This document shows, one piece after another, positions 1 to 8,004 of a stretch of DNA of 64,000 nucleotides. How positions within the stretch are numbered: position 1 is the stretch's first letter; each line of letters opens with the position of its first letter. Location of the stretch: positions 558,001-622,000 of the forward strand of contig NZ_JAILWM010000001.1 of the NCBI RefSeq assembly GCF_025698945.1, written 5' to 3'. A program made the translations under genes and the position numbers. The stretch is from Nitrosopumilus sp. GTDB lineage: Archaea; Thermoproteota; Nitrososphaeria; Nitrososphaerales; Nitrosopumilaceae. The notes beneath the pieces are model-generated. The model saw nothing but the letters and a program-made list of their open reading frames with translations, searched no databases and was not told the origin of the DNA.

Positions 1-1
1 A

Positions 2-460
2 AGGGTTGCAAGACGTGTTACAGTACTATTAGAAATGGCAATGAAAATAGGTGGAGATGTTACTGAAAACCTAGAAATGATTCAAAAACATGTATCTGAA
101 ATGCAAAATATTGAGAAGAGTAGAAAATCGGCTCTTCAACCATATACATATACAATTTACATCTCCTTTGGAGTCTTTTTGGCAGTAGCAGTTTTACTTA
201 CAACTAGTTTCTTCACAGAGATTGAAAAAGTACAGGATGGGTTATTGGCCTCAGGTAGTGGAACTGAAGGACTGTTTGGATCATTGGCAAGCATGGAAAT
301 TGAAAAATTAGAATCGGCACTCTTCAACATGGCAATAATTGAAGCTGTCTTTGGCGGTCTTGCAGCTGGAAAAATAGGTTCAGGATCATATGTTGCAGGT
401 ACAAAGCATGTAGTTGTAATGATAATCATCTCAGTAATTGCATTTAACGTGCCACTCTAG
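2..460 (+). CDS. FlaJ/TadC-like membrane assembly protein, C-terminal part
   Basis: The frame is open from the left edge of the window, so the gene starts outside it and only about 152 C-terminal codons are seen. Two hydrophobic stretches (one around 150-220 nt, one near the C-terminus with many small residues, 'FGGLAAGKIGSGS') match the end of the archaeal type II secretion F / FlaJ / TadC family, the polytopic platform protein of pilus or archaellum machines. An ATPase partner would be expected upstream but is not visible. The family call rests on topology and the Gly-rich last helices, so it is probable rather than certain. Confidence 0.65.
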   Translation, partial: RVARRVTVLLEMAMKIGGDVTENLEMIQKHVSEMQNIEKSRKSALQPYTYTIYISFGVFLAVAVLLTTSFFTEIEKVQDGLLASGSGTEGLFGSLASMEIEKLESALFNMAIIEAVFGGLAAGKIGSGSYVAGTKHVVVMIIISVIAFNVPL

Positions 461-518
461 TAATCAATTTAGACATTTTTTGAAAGAAATTGTTCAAAGT
501 AATATCATAATATTTGAT

Positions 519-577
519 TAACATGGTATTTTTGTTATAATCAGAATAACATGGTTGTTTGTTTTTTACCTAACATG
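519..577. repeat. Three TAACATG repeats upstream of the TrmB-like gene
   Basis: TAACATG occurs at 519, 547 and 571 in the 250-nt AT-rich spacer before the regulator. The spacing (28 and 24 nt) is not exactly helical. They could be operator half-sites for the downstream regulator, but AT-rich sequence makes chance repeats likely. I see no small gene in this spacer. Confidence 0.2.
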
Positions 578-713
578 CAGATCTTTTAGTTCTCAGTGAT
601 CAATAATTTTCAGAGTACAAACATGAAAGAAAATAATGAACTAAGAATTTGTACGAAACTACTAAATGGTATCAAACAAAATGACCCTAGGTTAAGGAGA
701 ATGAAAACGTAAA

Positions 714-1565
714 ATGATGTCATATCAGGATCAAGTAAGTGGGATTGCAGCAGAGTTAGAAGAGATTTTAGATCTTGATGATTTAGAAGCTAAAGTATAT
801 CTTAATTTACTAAGAGCAGGTCCAATTACTGCAAGTGCACTTGCAAAAGAGTTAGACATTGACAGAGCAAGAATGTACAGAACAGTAGACAAGTTAGTTA
901 GCAGAAACATAATATCAACTACATTATCTAGTCCAAAATTATGTATTGCATCTGATCCTCATGATGCACTAAAAATTGCATTAAGTAAAAAAGAAGATGA
1001 GGTAAACAAAATTAAAAAATCAGGTGAAGCAATTATCCATAAAATAAATAATGAAATTACTACCAATCAATCAAGCAATGTCCCAACATTCAGAATAGTC
1101 CAAGGACGACAAAACATCTATGCAGACATTGCACAAATTATTGAGAATGCGACAGATGTAATCTATATCGCAACCACATTAGATGATGTATCTCGAATGT
1201 ATCATAGTACAATTCCTGAAAAAATCAGCATATGTGAGAAAAATGGTGGTAGGGTGAGATTACTTGTAGATATGAATGATCCAAAACTAGCACCATTTGT
1301 TAAGCGATTTAATGCTACTGAAACAAGGGTTGGTAATTTACCATCAAAAGGAAGGATGGTGGTACAAAAAAGTCAAAAAATGATAATGTCAGATTCGGCA
1401 GTTTCTGCTAAAAACTCAAATTCGGATTCAGACTTTTCATTGTGTACAAATTCAAGTGAAATGGTAGATAACATCTTTACATTATGCACATATTTGTGGG
1501 AATCCTCAAAACCATTAAAAACTATTGACGTCAAAAATTTTGTTAAAAAATCTAGAGTGGTATAA
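714..1565 (+). CDS. TrmB-family transcriptional regulator
   Basis: Residues 15-75 form the winged helix typical of TrmB proteins ('LDDLEAKVYLNLLRAGPITA' leading to a recognition helix with 'DRARMYRTVDKL'), followed by a short coiled coil and a C-terminal phospholipase-D-like TrmB effector domain ('DVIYIATTLDDV', about residue 145 on). The length of 283 aa is normal for the family. TrmB proteins bind sugars or other metabolites and repress or activate promoters; the ligand here cannot be told. Two ATGs open the frame (714 and 717). The gene stands alone. A second TrmB-like gene lies at 5912, but the two differ greatly outside the HTH. Confidence 0.88.
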   Translation: MMSYQDQVSGIAAELEEILDLDDLEAKVYLNLLRAGPITASALAKELDIDRARMYRTVDKLVSRNIISTTLSSPKLCIASDPHDALKIALSKKEDEVNKIKKSGEAIIHKINNEITTNQSSNVPTFRIVQGRQNIYADIAQIIENATDVIYIATTLDDVSRMYHSTIPEKISICEKNGGRVRLLVDMNDPKLAPFVKRFNATETRVGNLPSKGRMVVQKSQKMIMSDSAVSAKNSNSDSDFSLCTNSSEMVDNIFTLCTYLWESSKPLKTIDVKNFVKKSRVV

Positions 1566-1763
1566 TTCTCTATTCCAAATACAGTGAAGATAAATTAGCA
1601 AAAAATATTTTTTAAAAATTAATTTGTAATTGTAGAATCATCTAAGGAATCTTCATCCCATTTTTGTGCTAATCTAAGCAGGTATGTTTTTCTCAACAAT
1701 GTAAAAATGAAAAATAGATTCAATAATTGCTGTATGTTATTCAAATAACAAGCTACTTTGATG

Positions 1764-2717
1764 CTAATCTCTAGCAAGTCTATCTCTGAGGATATATGTT
1801 CCTGCGATAACCATAGCAATTGCACCTATATTTGCAAAAGAGATTTCCTCTCCAAGTAAAATATTTGAGAACAATACACCAAATACAGTAGTGGTTGAAA
1901 ATACCATAATTGTTCTAACGGCCCCAATATACCTCAATGCAATTAATACAAAAAACACAGGTATTCCAACACCAATCACACCTGTGATCAATATCACTGG
2001 AAGATGAGCAGGATCAAGCTCAAAAGGCATTCCCATTATTAGAATACCTGTCATCGCTACGGCAGCGCCTATAAATGAAGTATATTGTATGATTCGTTTT
2101 GAATCAAATTCATCACCCATTCTCTTGTACATAGTCATCACTATTCCCAGGAAAAGGCCAGACATCAAGATCATAATATCACCCACCACAAAATTTGTCA
2201 TGAATCCATATTCAGAAATATCAGCTCCAACAGGAATTAAAATTGCACCAATTCCAATGAGTAAAAATGGTAATACTTCTTTACGCTTAATTCGCTCACC
2301 TAAAACAATCATCGCAATAATTATTCCAAATACAATTTCACTATTTCCCAAAATAGAGGCATTAACTGCAGTTGTATCTTTTAGTCCGTATAGGAAAAAA
2401 ATTGTACTTAGAACTTCAACAACCCCAAGTACAGTCAACAGATAGAGTGGTTTTATTGGGAATTTTGAGAGCGGTTTTGATTTTGTGGTAAATGGAGTAA
2501 AGATTGCACCGTTTACAATGTAAATTATAAAAACAATCAATAGGGGATTGGCAGGAGACATTTGAGTATCTGCCATAAGTGGTTTTGGAATAACATCAGC
2601 TAATGCTTCCATAGCAGCTGCTGCCAAAGTAAACAAAACACCCAAAGCAATCTTTCCTTTGTGAGAAGCAAAAGATTGTCGATTAAACCCATAAAATGAC
2701 TCATTAACAATTTTCAT
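1764..2717 (-). CDS. EamA/DMT-family permease
   Basis: The 317-aa protein has about ten hydrophobic segments in two halves, the layout of the drug/metabolite transporter (EamA) superfamily. The second half carries the family's Gly-rich helices ('ITGVIGVGIPVFFVLIALRY') and ends with a glutamate-containing last repeat ('LLGEEISFANIGAIAMVIAG'). Such proteins export or import amino acids, nucleosides or other small solutes across the cytoplasmic membrane; no substrate can be assigned. Its promoter faces the spacer at 2718-2889, where I see no other gene. Confidence 0.85.
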   Translation of the reverse strand: MKIVNESFYGFNRQSFASHKGKIALGVLFTLAAAAMEALADVIPKPLMADTQMSPANPLLIVFIIYIVNGAIFTPFTTKSKPLSKFPIKPLYLLTVLGVVEVLSTIFFLYGLKDTTAVNASILGNSEIVFGIIIAMIVLGERIKRKEVLPFLLIGIGAILIPVGADISEYGFMTNFVVGDIMILMSGLFLGIVMTMYKRMGDEFDSKRIIQYTSFIGAAVAMTGILIMGMPFELDPAHLPVILITGVIGVGIPVFFVLIALRYIGAVRTIMVFSTTTVFGVLFSNILLGEEISFANIGAIAMVIAGTYILRDRLARD

Positions 2718-2889
2718 GAACTATTGCCAATTTTGGAAATAACATCATCATTATTATCATTATTTGTACTATTTTGAGCCTGGAATTCTAAAAGTTGGAA
2801 ATAACAGGATTTTCAAGAAAATCAATGTGTGAAATAATTCTTGTCAGATATGAAAAGAAGAAATTAATTTTAAAAAATAAATTGATTTT

Positions 2890-3465
2890 CTATGCTACTT
2901 GAACCAGTAAGGTGGTTCCTTTTTGAGAAAAATCCACCTGCACTTTGGAAAATGTTGGCCTATACATTGGAACCTTCCTACCTTCAACAATTTTTTCTCC
3001 ATCCTGTAAAAGTAATCCAGATTTAATCATCGAATTGATTTTTCTATATGCAGATGTCTGAGGCAAAGTACTATTTTGAATTGCATCAACACAAAGTAAA
3101 GGGTGAGTCCATAATTGCAATAGTTGGCGCAATTCACTATCCCCATAACCAGATAGTATTTTCTTTACAAGCAATTCATCTTGAATTTTTAATGAATCAC
3201 CACTTTTAACAGATTTTATTTCATTAAATGGTGTTGCTTCAGAAATTACTTTAGATCTAATTTCTTCTAACAATTTATCAGAAGCAGGACCAAATTGTCT
3301 TTTTAGAACCTCGTGGAATTGATCAAAATCCATAATAGCATATTTCATACTTGTCTTCCATATTTTCTCCAAATCAGACTCTAACTTTGCATATACTTTT
3401 TTACCCAAAATTGATGTTAGAACATCAACACTAGCCTGATACACTAACTGATTATAGATTTCCAC
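2890..3465 (-). CDS. Winged-helix regulator, paralogue of the gene at 5183
   Basis: The N-terminal 110 residues are a helical domain of no recognised family. The C-terminal part is a winged helix with a recognition helix reading 'LPQTSAYRKINSMIKSGLL', followed by a beta wing. The protein at 5183 has the near-identical block 'IPQTSGYRKINSMIKEGIL' at the same place and the same overall length, so the two are paralogues on opposite strands of one regulator cluster. The helical part may be a sensor or dimer domain; no ligand motif is visible. A DNA-binding role is inferred from the winged helix alone. Confidence 0.7.
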   Translation of the reverse strand: MEIYNQLVYQASVDVLTSILGKKVYAKLESDLEKIWKTSMKYAIMDFDQFHEVLKRQFGPASDKLLEEIRSKVISEATPFNEIKSVKSGDSLKIQDELLVKKILSGYGDSELRQLLQLWTHPLLCVDAIQNSTLPQTSAYRKINSMIKSGLLLQDGEKIVEGRKVPMYRPTFSKVQVDFSQKGTTLLVQVA

Positions 3466-3485
3466 AAAAAATGTTACACAATGGC

Positions 3486-3517
3486 ATATTTCAAAAGGTG
3501 TCTGTTATTTTTTGAAA
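3486..3517. terminator. Inverted repeat between two minus-strand genes
   Basis: ATTTCAAAA and TTTTGAAAT form 9-bp arms around a 13-14 nt loop just after the stop of the membrane-protein gene and before the start of the winged-helix gene. It could end the upstream RHH/membrane transcript or act as an operator. AT-only arms are weak evidence. Confidence 0.3.
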
Positions 3518-3524
3518 TAATAAG

Positions 3525-4328
3525 TCACAGTGAATAACGGTAATGCCTGTAAAGGCCATAAAATATCACCATCCAAGTGGTAAGATAAAGGGTATCAATA
3601 GTATCAAGCGGCTCATATCCTTCAAAGAGTTCAAGATGATAATACCAAATATCCCCCACTGCATTGATTAATAGACTAGCAAGAATCAACGCCCAAACCA
3701 ATCCCTGTAAACTATTCTTAAAACTGATAATTCCCAGTGTTGCCAATCCAACTGTAAAAGCAGCAGAACTAACAAAAATCATTCCATATGCAAAATCAAA
3801 ATTAAAAATATCACCTTCAAAAACATCGTAAGAAATTCCAGTATAGGCTAAAATCAGTCCAGCAGTAATTATGCTAATCAATGTTACTTTAGGCTTGGAT
3901 AATGGGAATGCAAAAAATTTCAATGCGTAAACGATGAACCCAATTACAAATGGATAGAATAACCAGTAAAACAAATCGCCAATTGACGGATAAGGATCCT
4001 CACCTAATACTACATCATAATATAGATAAGTTACATCTCCAAGCATGAAAAATAATATTCCAACTGACAGGGCCATAAATGGCTTGAAATACATTGAATC
4101 TTTTCCACTCTTTGCAGCAATTGAAAAACCTAATGTCATGGCACCAATTGGACCTATAAAAAAGAATGAATCAGCTATATTGAAAATAGAAGTATCAAAT
4201 TCCACATATAAGACATAAAATTCAAAGAGTATTGCAAGACCAGCAATTAATAGTAAAACACGATTATCAAAACCAAATTTAGATTGGATAGATTCTTCTT
4301 CTTTATCCAGAGGATTAGATTTATGCAT
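3525..4328 (-). CDS. Polytopic membrane protein of unknown function
   Basis: The protein has 267 aa with seven to eight hydrophobic helices after a short charged N-terminus rich in Glu and Lys. I do not recognise a family. The start chosen is the ATG at 4328, which overlaps the end of the upstream RHH gene by 8 nt; a longer reading to 4385 would bury 19 unusual residues inside that gene. The overlap means the two genes are co-translated, so the membrane protein may be the sensor or the target of the DNA-binding partner. Periplasmic loops carry acidic and aromatic residues, but no catalytic motif stands out. Confidence 0.65.
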   Translation of the reverse strand: MHKSNPLDKEEESIQSKFGFDNRVLLLIAGLAILFEFYVLYVEFDTSIFNIADSFFFIGPIGAMTLGFSIAAKSGKDSMYFKPFMALSVGILFFMLGDVTYLYYDVVLGEDPYPSIGDLFYWLFYPFVIGFIVYALKFFAFPLSKPKVTLISIITAGLILAYTGISYDVFEGDIFNFDFAYGMIFVSSAAFTVGLATLGIISFKNSLQGLVWALILASLLINAVGDIWYYHLELFEGYEPLDTIDTLYLTTWMVIFYGLYRHYRYSL

Positions 4329-4896
4329 GGTTTTCCTCCACAGATACAATTTCAAACGAAAAACCACTCTTGTTATATTGATCATTAATTATTCTATGAC
4401 CAACATCATTGAGCACTGTATTCATCTGAGTTACAACAAGATATGGCCAGTTTTTACCTAAATCATGCTGAATTATAATTTTTTTAGATCCGTCTGATTC
4501 AATCATTCTAAATTGAATGTTCATGCTTTGTAGACGCTTTTTGAACAAATCTAAAATTGTTTCAAGAGATATATTTCCATAAAAATAGTTCAAGGAATTT
4601 TTAAAATCATTGGTTCCTGTAGATGAGGCAATCTGTTGAATTGATTCTATGGAGGAAGAGTCAAGTAGATCTTTGAATGTTGAACGAAATATAGTTATCC
4701 ATCCCATTTCATTGCCTAGATCATTCCAGTTTACCTGTTTTTCCAGAATGTGATTAATTAGAGTATTAAGGCTAATTTTTTGTTCAATACATTTTTCATG
4801 CAATTTATTGCTTAACTCAGAATCAATTCTAATTGACACATTATCTGTTTTTTTTAGGATTCTATTTTCCTGTAATGTCAATTTGCAAGACCCCAA
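4321..4896 (-). CDS. Ribbon-helix-helix protein with conserved C-terminal domain
   Basis: Residues about 18-55 resemble a ribbon-helix-helix DNA-binding fold ('NVSIRIDSELSNKLHEKC'), after which comes a 130-residue domain ending in 'IIQHDLGKNWPYLVVTQMN'. The protein at 30354 has the same layout and the matching block 'IIQHELGANWSMFTEQLLK', so this is a two-domain family present twice in the window. The shared C-terminal block (I-I-Q-H-[DE]-L-G-x-N-W) looks like a ligand or dimer domain of no family I can name. It is translationally coupled to the membrane protein downstream. The inverted repeats at 4920-4993 lie directly upstream. Confidence 0.65.
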   Translation of the reverse strand: MGSCKLTLQENRILKKTDNVSIRIDSELSNKLHEKCIEQKISLNTLINHILEKQVNWNDLGNEMGWITIFRSTFKDLLDSSSIESIQQIASSTGTNDFKNSLNYFYGNISLETILDLFKKRLQSMNIQFRMIESDGSKKIIIQHDLGKNWPYLVVTQMNTVLNDVGHRIINDQYNKSGFSFEIVSVEENHA

Positions 4897-4919
4897 TATT
4901 CATTGATTTGATTCATGTT

Positions 4920-4993
4920 ACTGTACAAAATAGCGGATTTTTGTATAAAATAGAGTAGTATGTTAGATTACAACACGTACAACTTTGTACAGT
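4920..4993. promoter_or_regulatory. Inverted repeats in the spacer between two regulator genes
   Basis: ACTGTACAAA at 4920-4929 recurs inverted as TTTGTACAGT at 4984-4993, and GTACAACTTTGTAC at 4977-4990 is itself a palindrome with a 2-nt centre. They lie between the start of the RHH gene (minus) and the TTG start of the winged-helix gene (plus), where an operator for either would sit. The rest of the 286-nt spacer (4897-5182) holds nothing else I can support. Confidence 0.4.
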
Positions 4994-5182
4994 TAAACAC
5001 TTTGTAGTAATATAGATAGTAATAGAAATTTATGCCTAAAAATTAAAAAATATGCCCAAAAATACAGCATTATCTAAATTTGGATTTTTAATGTTTAAGA
5101 AAAAATCTTATTATAAAAAGAAATGTCAATATGAAAAATTAATCCATCCTTCTTATTTATCAATAATTTATCATACTTTCTA

Positions 5183-5785
5183 TTGGAAAACAGTATAGAT
5201 AATTTACTAGTATCTTCTCTTCGAAAACAAATTGAACAAAATCTAGGAACTGAAAAATTAGAAAAAATTCAGAAAAGATTGATTGAAAGACATGGAATGA
5301 ACATGGTTCAGGCGGTAAAAGATTTTTACAAGATGGATAGTGTACTCAGAGAATTTTTTGGTGCAAATGCTGATGAGATTGAATTAAAATCACTAAAAAA
5401 AGTAATTAAATTAAAGAATACTAAAGATTGGATTTCAATTCAAGATAAAGAACTATCAAAAATATTTCTCAATACATTAGGAGATGAAGATAAAAAGAAG
5501 ATAATAGGCACAGTATTAAAAAAACCACTAACGATAGCAAGTATTTTAAATGAATCAAATATTCCTCAAACTTCAGGATATAGAAAAATTAATTCAATGA
5601 TAAAAGAAGGGATTTTAGTCAATAACGGTTATGATTTATCAAATGATGGCAAAAAAATTAAAAAATACGAAACAGTTTTTGAAAATATCAAGATGGACAT
5701 AAATGATTCAGGCATGGTTGTAAAAATTCAATTTAAAAATTATTTATTATCAAATAGTACAATTTTTCAAATCATACAAATCTAA
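5183..5785 (+). CDS. Winged-helix regulator, paralogue of the gene at 2890
   Basis: The protein has 200 aa with a helical N-terminal domain ('LRKQIEQNLGTEKLEKIQ') and a C-terminal winged helix whose recognition helix reads 'IPQTSGYRKINSMIKEGIL', nearly the same as in the protein at 2890. The start is TTG at 5183; no in-frame ATG gives a complete N-terminus. The gene is very Lys-rich. It is followed 7 nt later by a perfect 24-bp palindrome. Likely a DNA-binding regulator; its signal is unknown. Confidence 0.65.
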   Translation: MENSIDNLLVSSLRKQIEQNLGTEKLEKIQKRLIERHGMNMVQAVKDFYKMDSVLREFFGANADEIELKSLKKVIKLKNTKDWISIQDKELSKIFLNTLGDEDKKKIIGTVLKKPLTIASILNESNIPQTSGYRKINSMIKEGILVNNGYDLSNDGKKIKKYETVFENIKMDINDSGMVVKIQFKNYLLSNSTIFQIIQI

Positions 5786-5791
5786 AGTATG

Positions 5792-5815
5792 ATGATACTA
5801 TCATGATAGTATCAT
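5792..5815. promoter_or_regulatory. Perfect 24-bp palindrome
   Basis: The 24 nt from ATGATACTATCA to its mirrored half have 12-bp arms and no spacer. The palindrome lies 7 nt after the winged-helix stop codon and about 95 nt before the start of the next regulator gene. A hairpin without a loop is a poor terminator and there is no T-run, so a dimer-binding operator is the better reading. Confidence 0.45.
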
Positions 5816-5862
5816 ATAGGCACAATACAAACATGATTTGTATTCATTTGTAATGATCTGTG

Positions 5863-5876
5863 TACAATTACACGAT
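5863..5876. promoter_or_regulatory. Small palindrome upstream of the second TrmB-like gene
   Basis: GTGTACAATTACAC is a palindrome with 5-bp arms and a 4-nt centre, about 40 nt upstream of the ATG at 5912, close to where the promoter should be. It may be an operator; the arms are short. Confidence 0.3.
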
Positions 5877-5911
5877 CAGTCTTTTAAAGAAAAAAACTAC
5901 TATTTCCATTA

Positions 5912-6760
5912 ATGGAAACAGCATCAAACACACTACAATTAGGCATGTATCCAGTTGATAGAAGCGATTATGAGGAAATTAAAGAATATCTCACAACTTT
6001 TGGACTCACTCCAAATCAGATCAAGGTATTTTTCTATTTAGGTAAGATCGGAGCAAAAACAGCCTCAGACATTGCAAAAGCAGTTTCCGTTCCAAGAAGT
6101 GAAACATATCATCTTCTAACTGCACTTCAAAACAAAGGAATAGTAGAAGCATCATTTGAGCATCCAATCAAATTCTCAGCATTGCCAATCAAAAAAGCGG
6201 TGAATGTTCTAATCACTACAGAAACTGAGCGTCTAAATAAACTAAAAAAATCGGGCCCACAATTAGAAAAAATTTGGCAAAAAATTCCAGGTGCAGAAAC
6301 ACCTATTGAAGATGATGAGGAAGAAAAATTCAAAGTACTTCAAGGAGGAAACCAAGTAAATAGTAAAATTTTTGACATGATACTAAATACAAAAACAGAA
6401 TGCAGAATTTTAGGATCTGAAAAAGATTTCTTAAAATTCTATCATGCAAACTTTCTTGATGCATTAGATGAACGCCAAATTGATTTTAAATTATTAACAC
6501 CAATTACCAAAAAATCAAAATATATTTTTGATGGTATTGATAAAACTAAAATTAAGAAATTATGCTCATCAGTAAAAGAAAATCTATGCTTTTTGATAAA
6601 AGACGATGACGAGGTATTATTTTTTATCAAAAATGAAGGAAATAACAAAGAGATGAGAGCAATATGGACAAACTCTGAAACAATAATTTACTCCAAATCA
6701 TTATTGTTTAACAACATATGGAGTAAAACAGATTCTAGCGAGGTTGACTTTGATGAGTAG
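5912..6760 (+). CDS. TrmB-family transcriptional regulator
   Basis: Residues 20-85 form a TrmB winged helix ('LTPNQIKVFFYLGKIGAKTA' then 'VPRSETYHLLTALQNKGIV'). A linker helix and an effector-like C-terminal domain follow. The family acts as metabolite-responsive repressor or activator. The protein is 282 aa, close to the TrmB at 714, but with an acidic insert (EDDEEE near residue 133) and no clear sugar-binding residues. Its stop overlaps the start of a 37-aa Cys-rich protein by 8 nt, so the two are probably translated together. Confidence 0.85.
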   Translation: METASNTLQLGMYPVDRSDYEEIKEYLTTFGLTPNQIKVFFYLGKIGAKTASDIAKAVSVPRSETYHLLTALQNKGIVEASFEHPIKFSALPIKKAVNVLITTETERLNKLKKSGPQLEKIWQKIPGAETPIEDDEEEKFKVLQGGNQVNSKIFDMILNTKTECRILGSEKDFLKFYHANFLDALDERQIDFKLLTPITKKSKYIFDGIDKTKIKKLCSSVKENLCFLIKDDDEVLFFIKNEGNNKEMRAIWTNSETIIYSKSLLFNNIWSKTDSSEVDFDE

Positions 6761-6866
6761 ATGCAGTTGTGGTTATGCTACAAAATGTCAAGATGAATTT
6801 GCACATCACTTAGCAAATAGCTGGAAAGATTATAGAACAGATCATAGTGTGAATCAATTAAACTAA
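6753..6866 (+). CDS. 37-aa Cys-rich protein coupled to the TrmB-like gene
   Basis: A 37-codon frame starts at an ATG inside the last codons of the TrmB-like gene. The peptide begins 'MSRCSCGYATKC', with Cys at 4, 6 and 12 and His at 18 and 19, enough to bind one zinc. Overlap with the upstream stop supports real translation. It ends by overlapping the stop of the convergent DUF2203 gene by 9 nt. Function unknown; it belongs to a set of tiny zinc-type proteins scattered through the window. Confidence 0.55.
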   Translation: MSRCSCGYATKCQDEFAHHLANSWKDYRTDHSVNQLN

Positions 6867-7259
6867 AGACTCATCACTAACTTCAATAGGTTTTCGGCCC
6901 ATAAAACCTGAATCCTTTTCATGCCAAAATTTAATTTCAGTCTCACCATATTTCCAGCAGAGCCATACTTCCTCATCAAATCTCTTGGAAGGAAAATCCA
7001 GAAGGCCTTGGTCAATACTTTTTACAACAACTCCAGTATTTTCTAAAATTTCAACGGATTCATAAAATTTTGTTATTGCAGAATTTAGTTTCTGTTTTAA
7101 ATTAACATATTCTTCAAATGAATTTGTAGAAGAAACAGTGATCTGTAATTGTTGTTCAATTTTTGCTATTTCGTTTTTTTTCCCTAATGCAGATTCAAAT
7201 TTTTTAATAACATCTGGAAGAGCAGCATTTGCTTCATTGGTTGTAAAATAAGAGAACAT
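6858..7259 (-). CDS. DUF2203 family protein
   Basis: The protein has 133 aa. The N-terminus 'FTTNEANAALPDVIKKFE' and the C-terminal block with 'VWLCWKYGE' and 'FWHEKDSGFMGRKPI' are the two conserved ends of DUF2203, a small soluble family of bacteria and archaea. A helical middle joins them. The role is unknown; the conserved W/H-rich end may form a binding site. It is divergent from the gene at 7331, with 71 nt between the starts. Confidence 0.8.
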   Translation of the reverse strand: MFSYFTTNEANAALPDVIKKFESALGKKNEIAKIEQQLQITVSSTNSFEEYVNLKQKLNSAITKFYESVEILENTGVVVKSIDQGLLDFPSKRFDEEVWLCWKYGETEIKFWHEKDSGFMGRKPIEVSDESLV

Positions 7260-7301
7260 GGGTTATATCAAAGGGTCTTGATTAAAAATCTTAGGCACAG
7301 A

Positions 7302-7309
7302 TTTATTAA
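7302..7309 (+). promoter_or_regulatory. TATA-like box of the gene at 7331
   Basis: TTTATTAA lies 22-29 nt before the ATG, the distance expected for a leaderless archaeal mRNA. Confidence 0.4.
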
Positions 7310-7330
7310 GAAATTCAAATTCAAAATATC

Positions 7331-7609
7331 ATGAGTGATGATCAATTAGAGATGCTAATCGTTCAAACTATTAATGCTGCAGTATCAACCATTCCATCAT
7401 ATCTTGAAGAAATTAAAGAGAATAAAGAGACACTTAAAGTTGAAAATCCAAAAGAGTTTGTTTATGGAATTGTTATGGGGATGGCACTTGGGATGAGTGG
7501 AGCTATTATTAGTGCACAAAAAGAGATGCCAACTGCCGAGGATCAAATGAGAGTCAGAGATATTGTTTACAAGCACATTCCAGAAATACGAGAACGAATA
7601 TTCAATTGA
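7331..7609 (+). CDS. Small conserved-looking protein of unknown function
   Basis: The protein has 92 aa. An acidic N-terminal helix is followed by one moderately hydrophobic segment, 'FVYGIVMGMALGMSGAIISA', and a charged C-terminal helix. The segment is amphipathic enough to be either a helix hairpin of a soluble protein or a weak membrane anchor. The stop overlaps the TTG start of the flavin-type protein by 4 nt, so the two form an operon. I recognise no family. Confidence 0.6.
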   Translation: MSDDQLEMLIVQTINAAVSTIPSYLEEIKENKETLKVENPKEFVYGIVMGMALGMSGAIISAQKEMPTAEDQMRVRDIVYKHIPEIRERIFN

Positions 7610-8004
7610 AAGAATTCACTAAAAAAGAAATCAGTTTTCTAGAATCTTTAGAAGAGGCAAGAATTGCGACAGCGCATGACAATATCCCACATGTAAAACC
7701 TGTCTCATATTTACAACATGAAAATTCAATCATTGTTGCAACAGATTACAACACTAGAACATTTGAGAACATAAAATTAAACCCTAGAACCGCCATCGTG
7801 GTGGATATTTACAAATCAGGAGAACATAAAGCAGTAAGTGTTCAAGGAATTACAGAAATTGTAGAAAATGGAACAGAGTTTAAAAAATTCTACACTATGT
7901 TTTATGAGAAATTTGAATGGGTCAGAAAAGAACCGTGGGGTGAAAATGAGGCACCATTTTTAAAGATAATTCCAAAGAATATCAAAAGTTGGGGATTAAT
8001 TTAG
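7606..8004 (+). CDS. Pyridoxamine-phosphate-oxidase-like flavin/F420-binding protein
   Basis: The 132-aa protein follows the split-barrel PPOX pattern: 'ARIATAHDNIPHVKPVSYL' (first strands), 'TRTFENIKLNPRTAIVVDIY' (cofactor loop) and a C-terminal half that closes the barrel with 'FEWV' and 'LKIIPKNIKSWG'. Members bind FMN, F420 or haem and reduce small substrates; ammonia-oxidising archaea make F420, so F420 is a fair guess. The start is TTG at 7606, overlapping the stop of the upstream gene. It ends 4 nt into the convergent receiver gene. Confidence 0.75.
   Translation: MKEFTKKEISFLESLEEARIATAHDNIPHVKPVSYLQHENSIIVATDYNTRTFENIKLNPRTAIVVDIYKSGEHKAVSVQGITEIVENGTEFKKFYTMFYEKFEWVRKEPWGENEAPFLKIIPKNIKSWGLI

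Noticed and set aside
1619-1825. Open frame of 68 codons on the minus strand overlapping the permease gene end
   Set aside because: Overlaps the real gene by about 60 nt, composition is low-complexity and Leu-rich, no motif.
5052-5198. 48-codon plus-strand frame before the winged-helix gene
   Set aside because: Overlaps the TTG start of the real gene, composition is AT-driven (Lys, Tyr, Phe).
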